Assembly (NCBI GenBank): GCA_018240245.1
Contig: JAFEGD010000060.1
Coordinates: 1 to 33,539 of the forward strand
Reading direction: 5' to 3'
DNA length: 33,539 nt
DNA from: Spirochaetota bacterium
Lineage (GTDB): Bacteria; Spirochaetota; Leptospiria; Turneriellales; Turneriellaceae
The notes under the pieces were generated by a model. It worked only from the letters and a program-made list of their open reading frames with translations. It was not told the DNA's origin and did not search any database. The translations under genes were made by a program, and so were the position numbers. Positions 22,937 to 32,314 of the stretch are shown here, in pieces; the stretch's first letter is position 1; each line of letters starts with the position of its first letter.

Positions 22937-24148
22937 TTAAATTTTTCCGGCGACAAATTTTGCGATTTTTGCCAAGGCATGCTCGATTTCTTTTCGCGCC
23001 GTCGCATAAGAACAGCGAATAAAGCCTTCGCCCGAATCGCCGAACGCATCGCCGGGGACGACGGCAACATTTTGTGCTGCTAATAATTCTTGTGCAAATT
23101 GCATCGAATTCATACCCGTTTTTCGAATATCGGGAAAAACGTAAAACGCACCTTGCGGATTAAAACAGGGCAGACCCATCGCGTTGAAGCCGCGCACGAT
23201 GAGGTCGCGACGCAGGCGATATTCGTCGCGCATCTTATCGCGTTCGCCGATTGCATATTTGAGCGCCGTCTCGGCGGCGATTTGGCCTAGCGTCGGCGCG
23301 CAGAGCATCGAATATTGGTGAATTTTTGTCATCGCGCGAATCAGATTTTCGTTGCCGCAGGCATAGCCGATGCGCCAGCCGGTCATCGCAAATGCCTTAG
23401 AAAAACCGCCCAAGTGCAACGTGCGTTCGCGCATGCCCGGAAGCGTCGCAAACGGAATATGCTTTTCTTCGTAAGAGAGTTCTCCGTAAATTTCGTCGGA
23501 AATCACGATAAGATTACGCTCGTGCGCTAATGCCGCAATCTCGGTGAGCGCCGCTTTACCGATCGACGCGCCCGTTGGGTTTGAAGGATAATTCAGAAAT
23601 AAAATTTTCGATTGCGCGTTCTCTGAATCGAGTTCGCTGCGAATATCCGCTGCGGTGAGAGAAAAATCGTTTTCGGGAGTCGCAACCGTTTTTTGCGGCA
23701 CTCCCCCGGCGAGGCGAATCATCGGCACGTACGAGACATAGCACGGTTCTGAATAGAGCACGCCCGCCGCCGGGGCGTCGGGTCGGCGCCCCACTGGGTC
23801 GGCTGCGCTCACGAGCGCGCGGAGCGCCAAATCGACCGCTTGCGATACGCCGACGGTGATAATAATTTCTTTTTCGGGATTGTAGTGCAAGTCGTATTCG
23901 CGCGCTAGGTAGTTCGCGATTTCTTTACGCAGCGACAATAGGCCAGAATTACCGGTGTAGTGCGTGTAGCCATCGCGCAGCGCTTGAATCGAATGGTCGA
24001 TCACGATTTGCGGAGTGACAAAATCGGGTTCGCCGACGCCGAGCGAGATGCAATCTTTGCGTGTCGCGACAATGTCGAAAAATTCGCGGATGCCCGACGG
24101 CTTCAGCGACTGAACGATAGGGGAGAGCTTTTGGGACCAATCAATCAT
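22937..24148 (-). CDS. Class I PLP-dependent aminotransferase
   Basis: The 403-residue fold-type I aminotransferase has ISLGVGEPDFVTP, YTHYTGNSGLLSLR, FLNYPSNPTG, VISDEIYGEL (Asp218) and the Schiff-base Lys251 in GGFSKAFAMTGWRIGY. Arg near the C-terminus in FIRCSYA would bind the substrate carboxylate. It resembles the aspartate/aromatic or LL-diaminopimelate-type subgroup; the amino acid cannot be fixed by eye. Residues 114-128 (SAADPVGRRPDAPAA) form an extra loop where relatives have a short NPGD-type turn. It is 30 bp after pgk on the same strand, separated by a small hairpin. Confidence 0.92.
   Translation of the reverse strand: MIDWSQKLSPIVQSLKPSGIREFFDIVATRKDCISLGVGEPDFVTPQIVIDHSIQALRDGYTHYTGNSGLLSLRKEIANYLAREYDLHYNPEKEIIITVGVSQAVDLALRALVSAADPVGRRPDAPAAGVLYSEPCYVSYVPMIRLAGGVPQKTVATPENDFSLTAADIRSELDSENAQSKILFLNYPSNPTGASIGKAALTEIAALAHERNLIVISDEIYGELSYEEKHIPFATLPGMRERTLHLGGFSKAFAMTGWRIGYACGNENLIRAMTKIHQYSMLCAPTLGQIAAETALKYAIGERDKMRDEYRLRRDLIVRGFNAMGLPCFNPQGAFYVFPDIRKTGMNSMQFAQELLAAQNVAVVPGDAFGDSGEGFIRCSYATARKEIEHALAKIAKFVAGKI
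23765..23809 (-). repeat. Palindromic in-frame insert within the aminotransferase gene
   Basis: GGGGCG (23772-23777) and CGCCCC (23787-23792) form an inverted repeat, and GGGTCGGC occurs twice, at 23780-23787 and 23796-23803, 16 bp apart. The word GGGTCGGCG also occurs in the nadE insert. The encoded loop lies on the protein surface between the cofactor-phosphate-binding turn and the EPCYVSY strand. Confidence 0.5.
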
Positions 24149-24160
24149 AAGTGGTAAATC

Positions 24161-24177
24161 CCCACCGATGCGGTGGG
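24161..24177. other. Hairpin between pgk and the aminotransferase gene
   Basis: CCCACCG and CGGTGGG flank a 3-nt loop in the 30-bp gap between two genes of one operon. It has no T-run. It may slow 3' decay of pgk mRNA or shape translation of the downstream start. Confidence 0.5.
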
Positions 24178-24178
24178 A

Positions 24179-25399
24179 TCATTTCAAGAGCGCTTGAACC
24201 CCCGGCAGCTTCTTACCTTCGAGGTATTCGAGCGTTGCGCCGCCGCCGGTCGAAACGTGTGTCATTTTATCTTCGAGGCCCGATTGTTTGAGCGCATAGA
24301 TAGAATCGCCGCCGCCGACGACCGTCGAGCCCTTAACTTTCGCCATTGCCTTTGCGACCGCAAACGTTCCCGCAGAAAATTTTTTCATTTCGAAAACGCC
24401 CATCGGGCCGTTCCACAATACGGTTTTTGCATTCTTGATGACTTTCGCGTAATGATCGGCAGTCTTGGGGCCGATATCCATGCCCATGAAACCATCGGGG
24501 ATAAACCGCTTTACGGTTTTTATTTTCGCATTCTCGCTAAATTCCGATGCGACGATATGATCTTCGGGGAGTAACAACTCGTGCTTGTTGAACGCCGCTT
24601 TATCGACAATTTGAAACGCATTGCTTAGAAATTCTTTCTCGATCATCGAGTTGCCGACATCGATAAGGCGCGATTTCAAAAAAGTATACGCCATCGCGCC
24701 GCCGATCAAGATGGCGTCGGCTTTGACGACGAGATTTTCGAGCACCGCGAGTTTCGACGAAACTTTCGAACCGCCGATAACCGCGACAAAGGGGCGGGCA
24801 GGGTTGGTCATGATTTTTTCAAGGACTTCAATTTCGCGTTTAAGCAGGAGCCCCGCAAACGAAGGCAAAAGTTTTGCGCACTCGTAGATCGATGCATGTG
24901 CACGGTGCGCCGCGCCGAAGGCGTCGTTACAGTAGAAATCCGCCAGCTTGCAAAGTTTTTTCGCAAATTCGTTGCGCACCTTTTCGTCTTTTGCGGTTTC
25001 TTCGGCGTAGTAGCGAATATTTTCTAAGACGAGAATTTCTCCCGGTTTGAGGTTTGCCGCCAAGCCCTCGGGAATCGGGCCGATAGCCTCGGATGCAAAG
25101 TCGATGCGCGTACCGGGTAACAACTTTGCCAGATGCTCGGCGATGGGCTTCAGAGAAAGTTTGGGGTCGCCTTTTTTCTCGGGTCGTCCCAAGTGAGACA
25201 TAATGATAATCGCAGCGCCTTTGGCGATCAATTGCTCGATTGTCGGCAGACTCTTCACGATGCGCGCGTCGTCGGCGATTCTTACGGTTTGCGGTGCGGT
25301 TGTCGCATCGACCGCTTTGTCTAAAGGAACGTTGAAATCGACGCGCAGCAGCACTTTTTTGACCGCGACATCGAATTGGTCGAGCGATGGTAATGCCAT
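24179..25399 (-). CDS. pgk: Phosphoglycerate kinase
   Basis: This glycolytic kinase transfers phosphate from 1,3-bisphosphoglycerate to ADP. From ATG 25399 it has 406 residues: [94 protein letters not shown] and the nucleotide-loop [11 protein letters not shown] with [14 protein letters not shown]. The frame is open to a GTG at 25438 but that extension is not family-like. Residues near [11 protein letters not shown] slightly lengthen the loop before the DDARI helix. It is the first gene of a pair with the aminotransferase. Confidence 0.97.
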   Translation of the reverse strand: MALPSLDQFDVAVKKVLLRVDFNVPLDKAVDATTAPQTVRIADDARIVKSLPTIEQLIAKGAAIIIMSHLGRPEKKGDPKLSLKPIAEHLAKLLPGTRIDFASEAIGPIPEGLAANLKPGEILVLENIRYYAEETAKDEKVRNEFAKKLCKLADFYCNDAFGAAHRAHASIYECAKLLPSFAGLLLKREIEVLEKIMTNPARPFVAVIGGSKVSSKLAVLENLVVKADAILIGGAMAYTFLKSRLIDVGNSMIEKEFLSNAFQIVDKAAFNKHELLLPEDHIVASEFSENAKIKTVKRFIPDGFMGMDIGPKTADHYAKVIKNAKTVLWNGPMGVFEMKKFSAGTFAVAKAMAKVKGSTVVGGGDSIYALKQSGLEDKMTHVSTGGGATLEYLEGKKLPGVQALLK

Positions 25400-25503
25400 G
25401 AACGGAGAAGCCGAAGGCGGCGGCGCGCGGTAAATCACTAAAGTGACTATGTACTGCTTTTTTACTGCGTAAGCGGCGGCTCCTGGCCGAAAATCAAAAC
25501 AGC

Positions 25504-26373
25504 ATGCAAAACGAGCAGGACTCGGCCCGAACGCGCAAGACGCGCAACCTGCTTTTTGAGCAGGCGCTCGAATCCGAAAAAAAAGGCGACTTTCGGGCAG
25601 CCTTGGAGAAATATAAAATGGCTCTGCAGATCGACCAAAATTTTTTTGACGCCTGGCTGAATGCCGGTGCGCTCTATACGCGGCAAGGACGTTCGGAAAA
25701 AGCGATCGTCTGTTACCAGCGCGCGTTGGTCTCTAAAAACGATATTCGTGCGCATTATAATCTTGCGGTCGAATTCTACAAGAAGCAAGATTTCAAGTCA
25801 GCGGAAAAAGCGCTCAAATCGGTTTTAAAACTCGACTCGCGTTACCTCAATGCGCACTTGTTATTGGGGTATGTTTTTGGCAAAACGGGGCGTAACGATA
25901 AATCGGAAATTTCGATTCGCAACGCCCTTAAAGTCGACCCGCAAAACATACAAGCGCAAACGGCATTAGCGCTCCTCTATTTTCATACCGCTCGCCCCGA
26001 ATTGGCGTTGCGACAAGTGAATATTTTACTCGCTAAAAATCCCGAAGATAAAGTCTTGCTTTCGCTGTCGGCAAAAATACACTTGAAGGGCGACGATTTG
26101 CGCCAAGCAAGCGTAGGATTTAGAAAACTCGCGGCGCGCGACGCCGAACTCAAAACTTTTTACGGTGCGCTGAGAGAGCAAGTTGCTCCCGAAAAGAAAA
26201 AGGAAATTCGCACGAAGCGCGAAACGATCGAGGCAAAAACCGGCAAGACTGCGCGCGACATGCTCGATCTCTCGCTTCTCCAGTTTTTCGACGGCGATCC
26301 GCAGAAGGCGTTCGCGACGCTTGAGCACTTGACCACGGCAATGGAGAACCGTAAGGATAAAAAGAGTCATTGA
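25504..26373 (+). CDS. Tetratricopeptide repeat protein
   Basis: The 289-residue soluble protein contains five or six TPR units from about residue 15 to 200: ALESEKKGDFRAALEKYKMALQID, AWLNAGALYTRQGRSEKAIVCYQRAL, AHYNLAVEFYKKQDFKSAEKALKSVLKL, AHLLLGYVFGKTGRNDKSEISIRNALKVDP and further copies. A charged helical region follows (KKKEIRTKRETIEAKTGKT). There is no signal peptide, so it should act as a cytoplasmic scaffold. It lies 46 bp upstream of a histidine kinase on the same strand, which suggests a signalling partnership; this is inferred from position only. Confidence 0.85.
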   Translation: MQNEQDSARTRKTRNLLFEQALESEKKGDFRAALEKYKMALQIDQNFFDAWLNAGALYTRQGRSEKAIVCYQRALVSKNDIRAHYNLAVEFYKKQDFKSAEKALKSVLKLDSRYLNAHLLLGYVFGKTGRNDKSEISIRNALKVDPQNIQAQTALALLYFHTARPELALRQVNILLAKNPEDKVLLSLSAKIHLKGDDLRQASVGFRKLAARDAELKTFYGALREQVAPEKKKEIRTKRETIEAKTGKTARDMLDLSLLQFFDGDPQKAFATLEHLTTAMENRKDKKSH

Positions 26374-26419
26374 TAAAAAATACCTCCAACCTGACTTGAC
26401 GAAGCTTTATTACTAATTC

Positions 26420-28030
26420 ATGCGCAACGGTTCGCTTTCACTAAAACGGCGTCAATACCAGAAAAGCATCATTTCGCTCTTAAGTATCGAAGAGGCGATC
26501 GCGCGCGTTCAAGAATTGATCGACGAAATTTTTTCCGACACACAATCGATTGTGCTCTACTGGAACGATACTGCGGGCGCTTTTATCCCCGTCAAACCCG
26601 AGAATCGCAGCGAGCGTCTCAAATTTCGTATCTTCGACGATTTTATGCTCTGGTTAGGCGAGCAAGATCGAATTTTTAGTCGCAACGATTTTACGCAGAA
26701 TAAGCGATTTGCGCAGATTCGCGATGCCGCCATAGAATTTTTCGATATAACCGGCGCGCAGATTGTCGTGCCGTTTAATTTGAATAAATCGGTTTTGGCG
26801 CTCTTGTATCTGGTTGCGCGTGCGGACGGGCGCAAGTATACGCAAAAAGAATTACGATTTCTTCTCGAAATTCGGGATATTACCACCGTTTCGCTATCGA
26901 ACGCCGCGCTCTACGAACGCCTGCACGCGATGCTCTATCATCTCGAAGAAAAGGTCAAAGAGCGCACGAGCGAGTTACAGAACGCGCAGGCACAACTTAT
27001 CCAGCAAGAAAAGATGGCAAGTCTCGGGGTGATGGTCGCTGGCATCGCGCACGAAATCAATACACCGACTTCGGTCGTCAGCGGCGCGACTGAAAATCTT
27101 TCGAGCAATTTGCAATTTATTATCGCCGAGATCGTCAACGGACGCATTTCGCCCGAACCGTTGCGCAATTTACTCAGCGAGGCGCAGCGCATTCGCGAGC
27201 GCAGTGAAATACCGCTCTTGAGCGCAACCGAAAAATTTTCTTTAGGTCGCAGTTTGACGCGCACGGTAACGAATGCGCGAGTCGCAGAAGACGAGGCAAA
27301 AGCGCGCGTCGATTTTTTGCTCGATATGGGGTTGCACGCCGATACGAGCGTCATCGAGATTGCACGAACAGTATCGAATCAAGAATTCTTGTCGTTTCGC
27401 GCGCTCGTGAATATCGATAAGAACATGCGTAATATGCGTTTTGCGCTTTCTTCGATTTTGAATATTGTGAAGGCGCTCAAACACTATTCGCACCGCGACC
27501 AAGCCGAAGCAGAAAATATCGACGTGCGCGAAGGCATCGAGAATACGTTGACAGTTTTTCACAACCAAATCAAGCACGGTATCGTCGTCGAACGCAATTA
27601 CGAACCGGTTTCGCGCATCACCTGCAACCCGGGGGAGTTGAATCAGATCTATAGTAATTTGATTGTGAATTCGGTACACGCGATGAAAGGTAAAGGTACG
27701 CTCTCGATTACCATACGCGAACGCTCGCTCGATGGCGTACTGGACGTAAAAAATGTTCAAGACGAAAAAAATTTTGAGAGCATGCTGGGTCGGGCAGAGT
27801 CAAATCGGTATGTGCTGATTACGTTGAGCGATTCAGGGCCGGGGATTCCCAAAGAATTACAAACCAAAATTTTCGATCCGTTTTTTACGACCAAAGCGCC
27901 GGGTGAGGGTACAGGTTTAGGTCTGGGGATAATCCGCAATGTGGTGATGAAACACCACGGCTATTTAGCGTTCGCGAGCGAACCGGGAAAAACGAGCTTT
28001 ACGCTCGCACTTCCGGTGGACGCGACTTAA
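26420..28030 (+). CDS. Soluble sensor histidine kinase, GAF-like sensor domain
   Basis: The 536-residue protein has no membrane helix. Residues 20-165 form a GAF-like sensor. A coiled coil (about 170-200, LEEKVKERTSELQNAQAQLIQQEKM) leads to the phospho-acceptor His211 in GVMVAGIAHEINTP. The stretch from the H-box to the ATPase is long (about 170 residues). The HATPase domain has the N-box NQIYSNLIVNSVHAM, the G1 box DSGPGIP, the F-box FDPFFTT and the G2 box GEGTGLGLGI. No response regulator adjoins it in this window, so it pairs with one elsewhere. Its stop codon overlaps the cysI stop by 4 nt, convergently. Confidence 0.93.
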   Translation: MRNGSLSLKRRQYQKSIISLLSIEEAIARVQELIDEIFSDTQSIVLYWNDTAGAFIPVKPENRSERLKFRIFDDFMLWLGEQDRIFSRNDFTQNKRFAQIRDAAIEFFDITGAQIVVPFNLNKSVLALLYLVARADGRKYTQKELRFLLEIRDITTVSLSNAALYERLHAMLYHLEEKVKERTSELQNAQAQLIQQEKMASLGVMVAGIAHEINTPTSVVSGATENLSSNLQFIIAEIVNGRISPEPLRNLLSEAQRIRERSEIPLLSATEKFSLGRSLTRTVTNARVAEDEAKARVDFLLDMGLHADTSVIEIARTVSNQEFLSFRALVNIDKNMRNMRFALSSILNIVKALKHYSHRDQAEAENIDVREGIENTLTVFHNQIKHGIVVERNYEPVSRITCNPGELNQIYSNLIVNSVHAMKGKGTLSITIRERSLDGVLDVKNVQDEKNFESMLGRAESNRYVLITLSDSGPGIPKELQTKIFDPFFTTKAPGEGTGLGLGIIRNVVMKHHGYLAFASEPGKTSFTLALPVDAT

Positions 28031-29715
28031 GCCGTCGCGGCTACCGGTAGCGTCATCGCCGATTTGACGCGCGCGATGCCGACACGGTTCACGAAATCGC
28101 CGAACATCTCGGCGTCGTTACTTTCGTCACGCCACAGTTGAAACGCAAGTTCGAGATGCTTGGGTATTTCATTGAGAGGGATTTTTTGCAGCACGGCTTC
28201 GCCGACGCGCGTGCCCGCGTGGTCGGCACCTAAAAATATCGCATATTTTCCGCCGTTTTGCTGGCCGACAATGCCAATCTCGGCCGAGTAGGGGCGAGCG
28301 CAGCCGTTCGGGCAACCCGTCACGCGAACAATCGGTGCGCGATTCATAAGATTATATTTTTCTAAAAGACGATTCAAGTCGCGCAGTATGTGCGGAAAAT
28401 TACGCTCGCTTTCGGTAAGTGCAAGACCGCACGTGGGTAGCGAGACGCACGAGAGGGCGCGAGCGTAGAGCTTATTCGGGCGCGTTGTGTTGATGCCGTG
28501 CGATTTGAAGATATGCAAAAGCTCTGCGCGTTGCCTGTCGTCCAAATCGAGAAACAGCAAATCTTGATCGGGTGTAATTTGTACGCCGACGCGCAAGCGC
28601 GCAACGATTTGTTCGATCGCCGTCTTCAAACGATAGCCCGGTAAATCTTTAATACGCCCCGAAGTAATCGAAAGGCCGTAATTAAAACGACCGTCGCTCT
28701 TGCGAATAAAACCGTGGTACTCGGGCGAACGCCACGGGGGGAGCGCCTTTACAACATTGAACTGGAATTTAGCGCGCGATTCGACTTCGCTGCGAAACCA
28801 CGCGACGCCTTTTTCGGCGAGAATATATTTCAAGCGTGCGCGCCGGCGATCGTGGCGATTACCGAAATCGCGGTGGACGCCGACGATGGCCGTGGCAATG
28901 GGCAAGAGCGCGTCGGCGGGAATATGGCCTAAGAGGTCTGCCGCGCGCGGAAAAGTTTCGGGTTTGTTGTGTGTCATTCCTTGACCGCCGCCCGCAAAAA
29001 CAAAGAAGCCGTCGATCTTGCCGTTCGCATGCGTCGCAGCAAACGCCATATCGTTCGCATAAATATCGACACTGTTGTCTCCCGCCATCGTAAGCGCGAT
29101 CTTGAATTTACGCGGGAGATAGGTGCTGCCAAAAATACGTTCGTTATGCACGGGATTTTGCAGTACGTGATCGAGCCAAATCTCCACATATGCGGATGAC
29201 TCCCAGCGGAAAAAATCGGCGATTCTCTGTGTGTACTCCGCCAGTTCGTTATAGAGCGGCGAGCCCGTGGTGTTGATTGCTTGCGTGACGTTGCGCACGA
29301 CATCGCCGCAGGCGCCCATCGACGATAGGCCGACGCGATCGATTTCTTGAATAACCGCCTTCAGGTCGACTTTTTTAAGACCGTGTAATTGAATCGATTG
29401 CCGTGTTGTCAGGCGTAGCGAGCCGGTACCATATCTATCGGCAAGATAGTTCCAAGATAAGTATTGCTCCGCCGTCAGCTTGCCGCCCGGTATACGTCCG
29501 CGCAGCATAAAAATCGTTTTCTTTTCGCCTTCGCCTTCAGGGCGTTTATCGCGGTCTTTTTGTTGGTACATGCCGTGAAATTTTATGAGTTGGCGTTCGT
29601 CTTCGTCGAACTTGTCGGTGCCGTCGTTGAGTGCCGCAGCGATGTTGCCGCGCAGCCCATCGGATTTCTCTTTGATATACTCGACTTCGCTGAGTTCAAT
29701 TTTTTCGTTACTCAC
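28027..29715 (-). CDS. cysI: Sulfite reductase hemoprotein (siroheme, 4Fe-4S)
   Basis: CysI reduces sulfite to sulfide with six electrons. The 562-residue protein from GTG 29715 has the family N-terminus (IKEKSDGLRG, KFHGMYQQKDRD) and all four cluster/siroheme cysteines: Cys423 and Cys429 in CVSLPTCGLALTESER, Cys468 and Cys472 in CPNGCARPYSAEIG. Spacing is 6, 39 and 4, identical to E. coli CysI. GTG 29715 has GGAG about 6 nt upstream; the longer frame to TTG 29739 does not. The start overlaps the siroheme synthase gene end by 8 bp. No CysJ flavoprotein is present in the window, so the electron donor is encoded elsewhere. Confidence 0.95.
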   Translation of the reverse strand: MSNEKIELSEVEYIKEKSDGLRGNIAAALNDGTDKFDEDERQLIKFHGMYQQKDRDKRPEGEGEKKTIFMLRGRIPGGKLTAEQYLSWNYLADRYGTGSLRLTTRQSIQLHGLKKVDLKAVIQEIDRVGLSSMGACGDVVRNVTQAINTTGSPLYNELAEYTQRIADFFRWESSAYVEIWLDHVLQNPVHNERIFGSTYLPRKFKIALTMAGDNSVDIYANDMAFAATHANGKIDGFFVFAGGGQGMTHNKPETFPRAADLLGHIPADALLPIATAIVGVHRDFGNRHDRRRARLKYILAEKGVAWFRSEVESRAKFQFNVVKALPPWRSPEYHGFIRKSDGRFNYGLSITSGRIKDLPGYRLKTAIEQIVARLRVGVQITPDQDLLFLDLDDRQRAELLHIFKSHGINTTRPNKLYARALSCVSLPTCGLALTESERNFPHILRDLNRLLEKYNLMNRAPIVRVTGCPNGCARPYSAEIGIVGQQNGGKYAIFLGADHAGTRVGEAVLQKIPLNEIPKHLELAFQLWRDESNDAEMFGDFVNRVGIARVKSAMTLPVAATA

Positions 29716-30313
29716 TGGTTTCTCCAGACGAACGCGCAAAGTAGCGTGTTTCGATTAAATTTACAATGTCTGTTATAACGGATTTTTTTTCGTTGATGTC
29801 GTGTAAAGCGAGTGCGCGCTCGCGCAGACAAAAAATATTTTCCCATTGGTCGTCGAGCTCAGCCGGAAATAACGTCTCTAAATGGCGGCGCAGTATTGCG
29901 CTTAAGCCCGCAAAGCGCCCGCCGGTCGAGACGGCGATTTGCACGTTGCCGCGTTTGATAACCGCCGTCGTGTAAAAATCGCAATGCGCGCGGTCGTCGG
30001 CGCTGTTCAGAAGAATTTTTCGTTTGCGGCAATGGTCAAGAATGATTTCGGCGACGGCGCGATCGTCGACGGCGCTGAATACCATGAATTTATTATCGAG
30101 ATCGCTAATTTCAAAGCGGCGCTTTTCGATGCGCACCGCTTGCAGTTGTGAGTTTATAAGCGCGCTATCCATCGCCGTACTGAAATGTGGCGCAACAATG
30201 GTGAGATTACACGCCGTGCGGTCGAGTTGTGCGAATTTTTCTAATGCCGCTCTGCCGCCGCCGACGAGCAACACTTCGCGGTGCGTCAGATCAAAACTGA
30301 GCGGCAAGAGCAT
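29708..30313 (-). CDS. Precorrin-2 dehydrogenase / sirohydrochlorin ferrochelatase (CysG N-terminal, Met8p/SirC type)
   Basis: The roughly 201-residue enzyme completes siroheme from precorrin-2: NAD+-dependent oxidation and, in bifunctional members, iron insertion. It shows the Rossmann start LLPLSFDLTHREVLLVGGGRAALEKFAQL, then FMVFSAVDDRAVAEII and QIAVSTGGRFAGLSAILRRHLE. ATG 30313 was chosen over the longer frame to 30358 because MLLPLSFDL is the family start. It overlaps the end of cobA by 23 bp. Keeping this domain separate from CobA contrasts with the fused CysG of enteric bacteria. Confidence 0.88.
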   Translation of the reverse strand: MLLPLSFDLTHREVLLVGGGRAALEKFAQLDRTACNLTIVAPHFSTAMDSALINSQLQAVRIEKRRFEISDLDNKFMVFSAVDDRAVAEIILDHCRKRKILLNSADDRAHCDFYTTAVIKRGNVQIAVSTGGRFAGLSAILRRHLETLFPAELDDQWENIFCLRERALALHDINEKKSVITDIVNLIETRYFARSSGETSE

Positions 30314-31043
30314 GGTATGCCTTGTTGTGGTCGTTACTCGTGCGCAGCGCTTCGCCAATCAAGAGAATGCCCGGGCCCGATGTTAGACGTGCGATGCGGT
30401 GCGCAGTGAGTTCGGATAGAGTCGCTCTTTGTAGAACGGCGTCGTGCGAGCCCGCATTCTCGACAAGGGCGCATGGGGTCGATGCTCCGAGCCCATGCGC
30501 CGCGAGGCACGTTGCAATCGTCGCACAACGCTCAGCACCCATATAAAAAACCAACGTCCCGGAAAAATTTGCCATCTGTTCGGCATTGTCTGCGATATCG
30601 TCGGCGTGGCCGTCGCTGACCCAAATATGGCGACTTTGGCCGCGCGTCGTGAGCGGCACTTGTAGTTCGGCTGCGGCAGCGAGCATCGCAGAAACCCCCG
30701 GCAAAATTTTTAGGGGGATACCCAGCGCGTGTAAGGCGTCGATTTCCGAAGCGAGGTGCGCGAAGATCGAAGGATCGCCGCCCTTAAGACGCAATACACG
30801 CTTACCGGCAAGCGCATGTTCGATGAGCGAAGCGATAATCATCGTTTGCGTGTATGCATGCGTACCGCAACGCTTACCGACAAAAATCTGTTCGCAACTT
30901 TCGGGAAATTCGGCGACGATCGAATCACGAATAAGCGCATCGTACAAAATGACATCCGCCTGTTTAATTTCGCGAAAAACGCCGATTGTGAGGTGATCGA
31001 TCTCGCCGGGGCCAGCGCCTGCGATGACAACATTGCCTTTCAT
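30291..31043 (-). CDS. cobA: Uroporphyrinogen-III C-methyltransferase
   Basis: The enzyme uses two SAM to methylate uroporphyrinogen III to precorrin-2, the entry to siroheme (and B12). The 250-residue protein has the family motifs VVIAGAGPGEIDHLTIGVFR, DVILYDALI, the VGKRCG loop, RVLRLKGGDPSIFAH, LPGVSAMLAAAAELQVPLTTRG and the YMGAERC segment. The ATG overlaps the cysN stop by 4 nt (ATGA). It is placed within the sulfur operon, so its main job here is making siroheme for CysI. Confidence 0.95.
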   Translation of the reverse strand: MKGNVVIAGAGPGEIDHLTIGVFREIKQADVILYDALIRDSIVAEFPESCEQIFVGKRCGTHAYTQTMIIASLIEHALAGKRVLRLKGGDPSIFAHLASEIDALHALGIPLKILPGVSAMLAAAAELQVPLTTRGQSRHIWVSDGHADDIADNAEQMANFSGTLVFYMGAERCATIATCLAAHGLGASTPCALVENAGSHDAVLQRATLSELTAHRIARLTSGPGILLIGEALRTSNDHNKAYHALAAQF

Positions 31044-32314
31044 GCGTTCGCCTCGCTAAACATAAGCGCTGCAACGGTCTTATGGGTCTGCGCATCGACA
31101 AGAACACCGGCGCCGGTTGTCCAGTTATCGCTATAGCGATCGAAGAGAATCGGCGCAGCCGTTTTAATTTTTACTTCGGCGATTTCGTTCGTCTTGATTA
31201 CAGAATCGGTTGCGCCTTCAAAGGATAGACTATCGAGATTAAGTTTTGTCGCAACCGAACGCACGACCGCTTTGACCTTTTGCGTGCCAACGAGCAAATA
31301 ATACGCCTGATTTAGCTTTAAGGGTTGCGTGTCGAGATGCGTGAGGCGCGCCATAAACAAATTTGCGATTGTCGTCTCTTCGCTCGCGAGCGTAAATATA
31401 TCGCCGCGACTAATATCGATATCGCGATCGAGTTCGATAACGGCGGCGTCGTCAGCAAAAATATTATCTGTCTCTTCACCCGAATACAAAATGCGCTTGA
31501 TGGTTGCTTCTTCTTGCGCTGTTTCGATGCGCACACGATCGCCGACGCTGAGCGCACCCGAGCGTAATACTCCCGCGAAGCCGCGGAAATCGTGCAACGT
31601 CGTCGATTGCGGACGCAGAATGCATTGCACAGTGAAGCGCGTACCCAATGCATTCTTGCGAAAAATCGGCGTTTCTTCGAGAGTTTGCAATAGCGGCGCT
31701 CGATCAAACCACGGCATGTTTTGCGACGGATGTACTATGTTATCGCCTTTGAGCGCCGAAATCGGGATTAGCGTCGTATGTGCGAATTCGAGTTCGTTGC
31801 CGAGGGTTAGAAATTCGCTTTCAATTTCGCGAAACCTTGTTTCAGAAAAATCGACTAAATCCATTTTATTGATGCAAACGATTAAATGGGGCACTCGTAA
31901 AAGATGTGCGATAAAACTATGGCGGCGCGTTTGCTCGAGAATGCCTTGGCGCGCGTCGATAAGAATTACCGCGACATCGGCGAGCGAAGCGCCGGTAACC
32001 ATGTTGCGCGTATACTGTACATGGCCGGGAGTATCGGCGATGATGAATTTTCGCGCAGGCGTTGAAAAATATTTGTATGCGACATCGATTGTGATTCCCT
32101 GTTCGCGTTCGGCCTTGAGGCCGTCGGTTAAAAGAGCCAAATTCAGTTCGCCGTCGCCGACGCGCTCTTTCGCTTCGATGTGGTCGAGATGCTCTTGAAA
32201 AATCGACTTAGCGTCGTAGAGCAATCGTCCGATCAAAGTACTTTTGCCATCGTCGACAGAGCCGCAGGTAAAGACGCGCAAGAGATCTGTCGTTGCGGTT
32301 TCGGTTGCGACCAT
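31040..32314 (-). CDS. cysN: Sulfate adenylyltransferase subunit 1 (GTPase)
   Basis: CysN couples GTP hydrolysis to APS formation by CysD. The 424-residue EF-Tu-like protein has GSVDDGKSTLIGRLLYD (G1), EQGITIDVAYKYF (G2), ADTPGH (G3) and INKMDLV (G4), then two beta-barrel domains. It stops after the barrels and has no fused APS kinase (CysC), in keeping with an APS-reducing rather than PAPS-reducing pathway. It overlaps cysD by 1 nt (TAATG) and cobA by 4 nt. Confidence 0.96.
   Translation of the reverse strand: MVATETATTDLLRVFTCGSVDDGKSTLIGRLLYDAKSIFQEHLDHIEAKERVGDGELNLALLTDGLKAEREQGITIDVAYKYFSTPARKFIIADTPGHVQYTRNMVTGASLADVAVILIDARQGILEQTRRHSFIAHLLRVPHLIVCINKMDLVDFSETRFREIESEFLTLGNELEFAHTTLIPISALKGDNIVHPSQNMPWFDRAPLLQTLEETPIFRKNALGTRFTVQCILRPQSTTLHDFRGFAGVLRSGALSVGDRVRIETAQEEATIKRILYSGEETDNIFADDAAVIELDRDIDISRGDIFTLASEETTIANLFMARLTHLDTQPLKLNQAYYLLVGTQKVKAVVRSVATKLNLDSLSFEGATDSVIKTNEIAEVKIKTAAPILFDRYSDNWTTGAGVLVDAQTHKTVAALMFSEANA

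Noticed and set aside
29686..29704. CTCGACTTCGCTGAGTTC near the cysI start as another repeat-word copy
   Set aside because: It encodes ELSEVE in the conserved N-terminal part of CysI, has no palindrome or duplication nearby, and fits ordinary coding.
31329..32198. 289-codon open frame antisense to cysN
   Set aside because: It is rich in Ser/Arg/Cys with no domain; it is a shadow of the GTPase gene.
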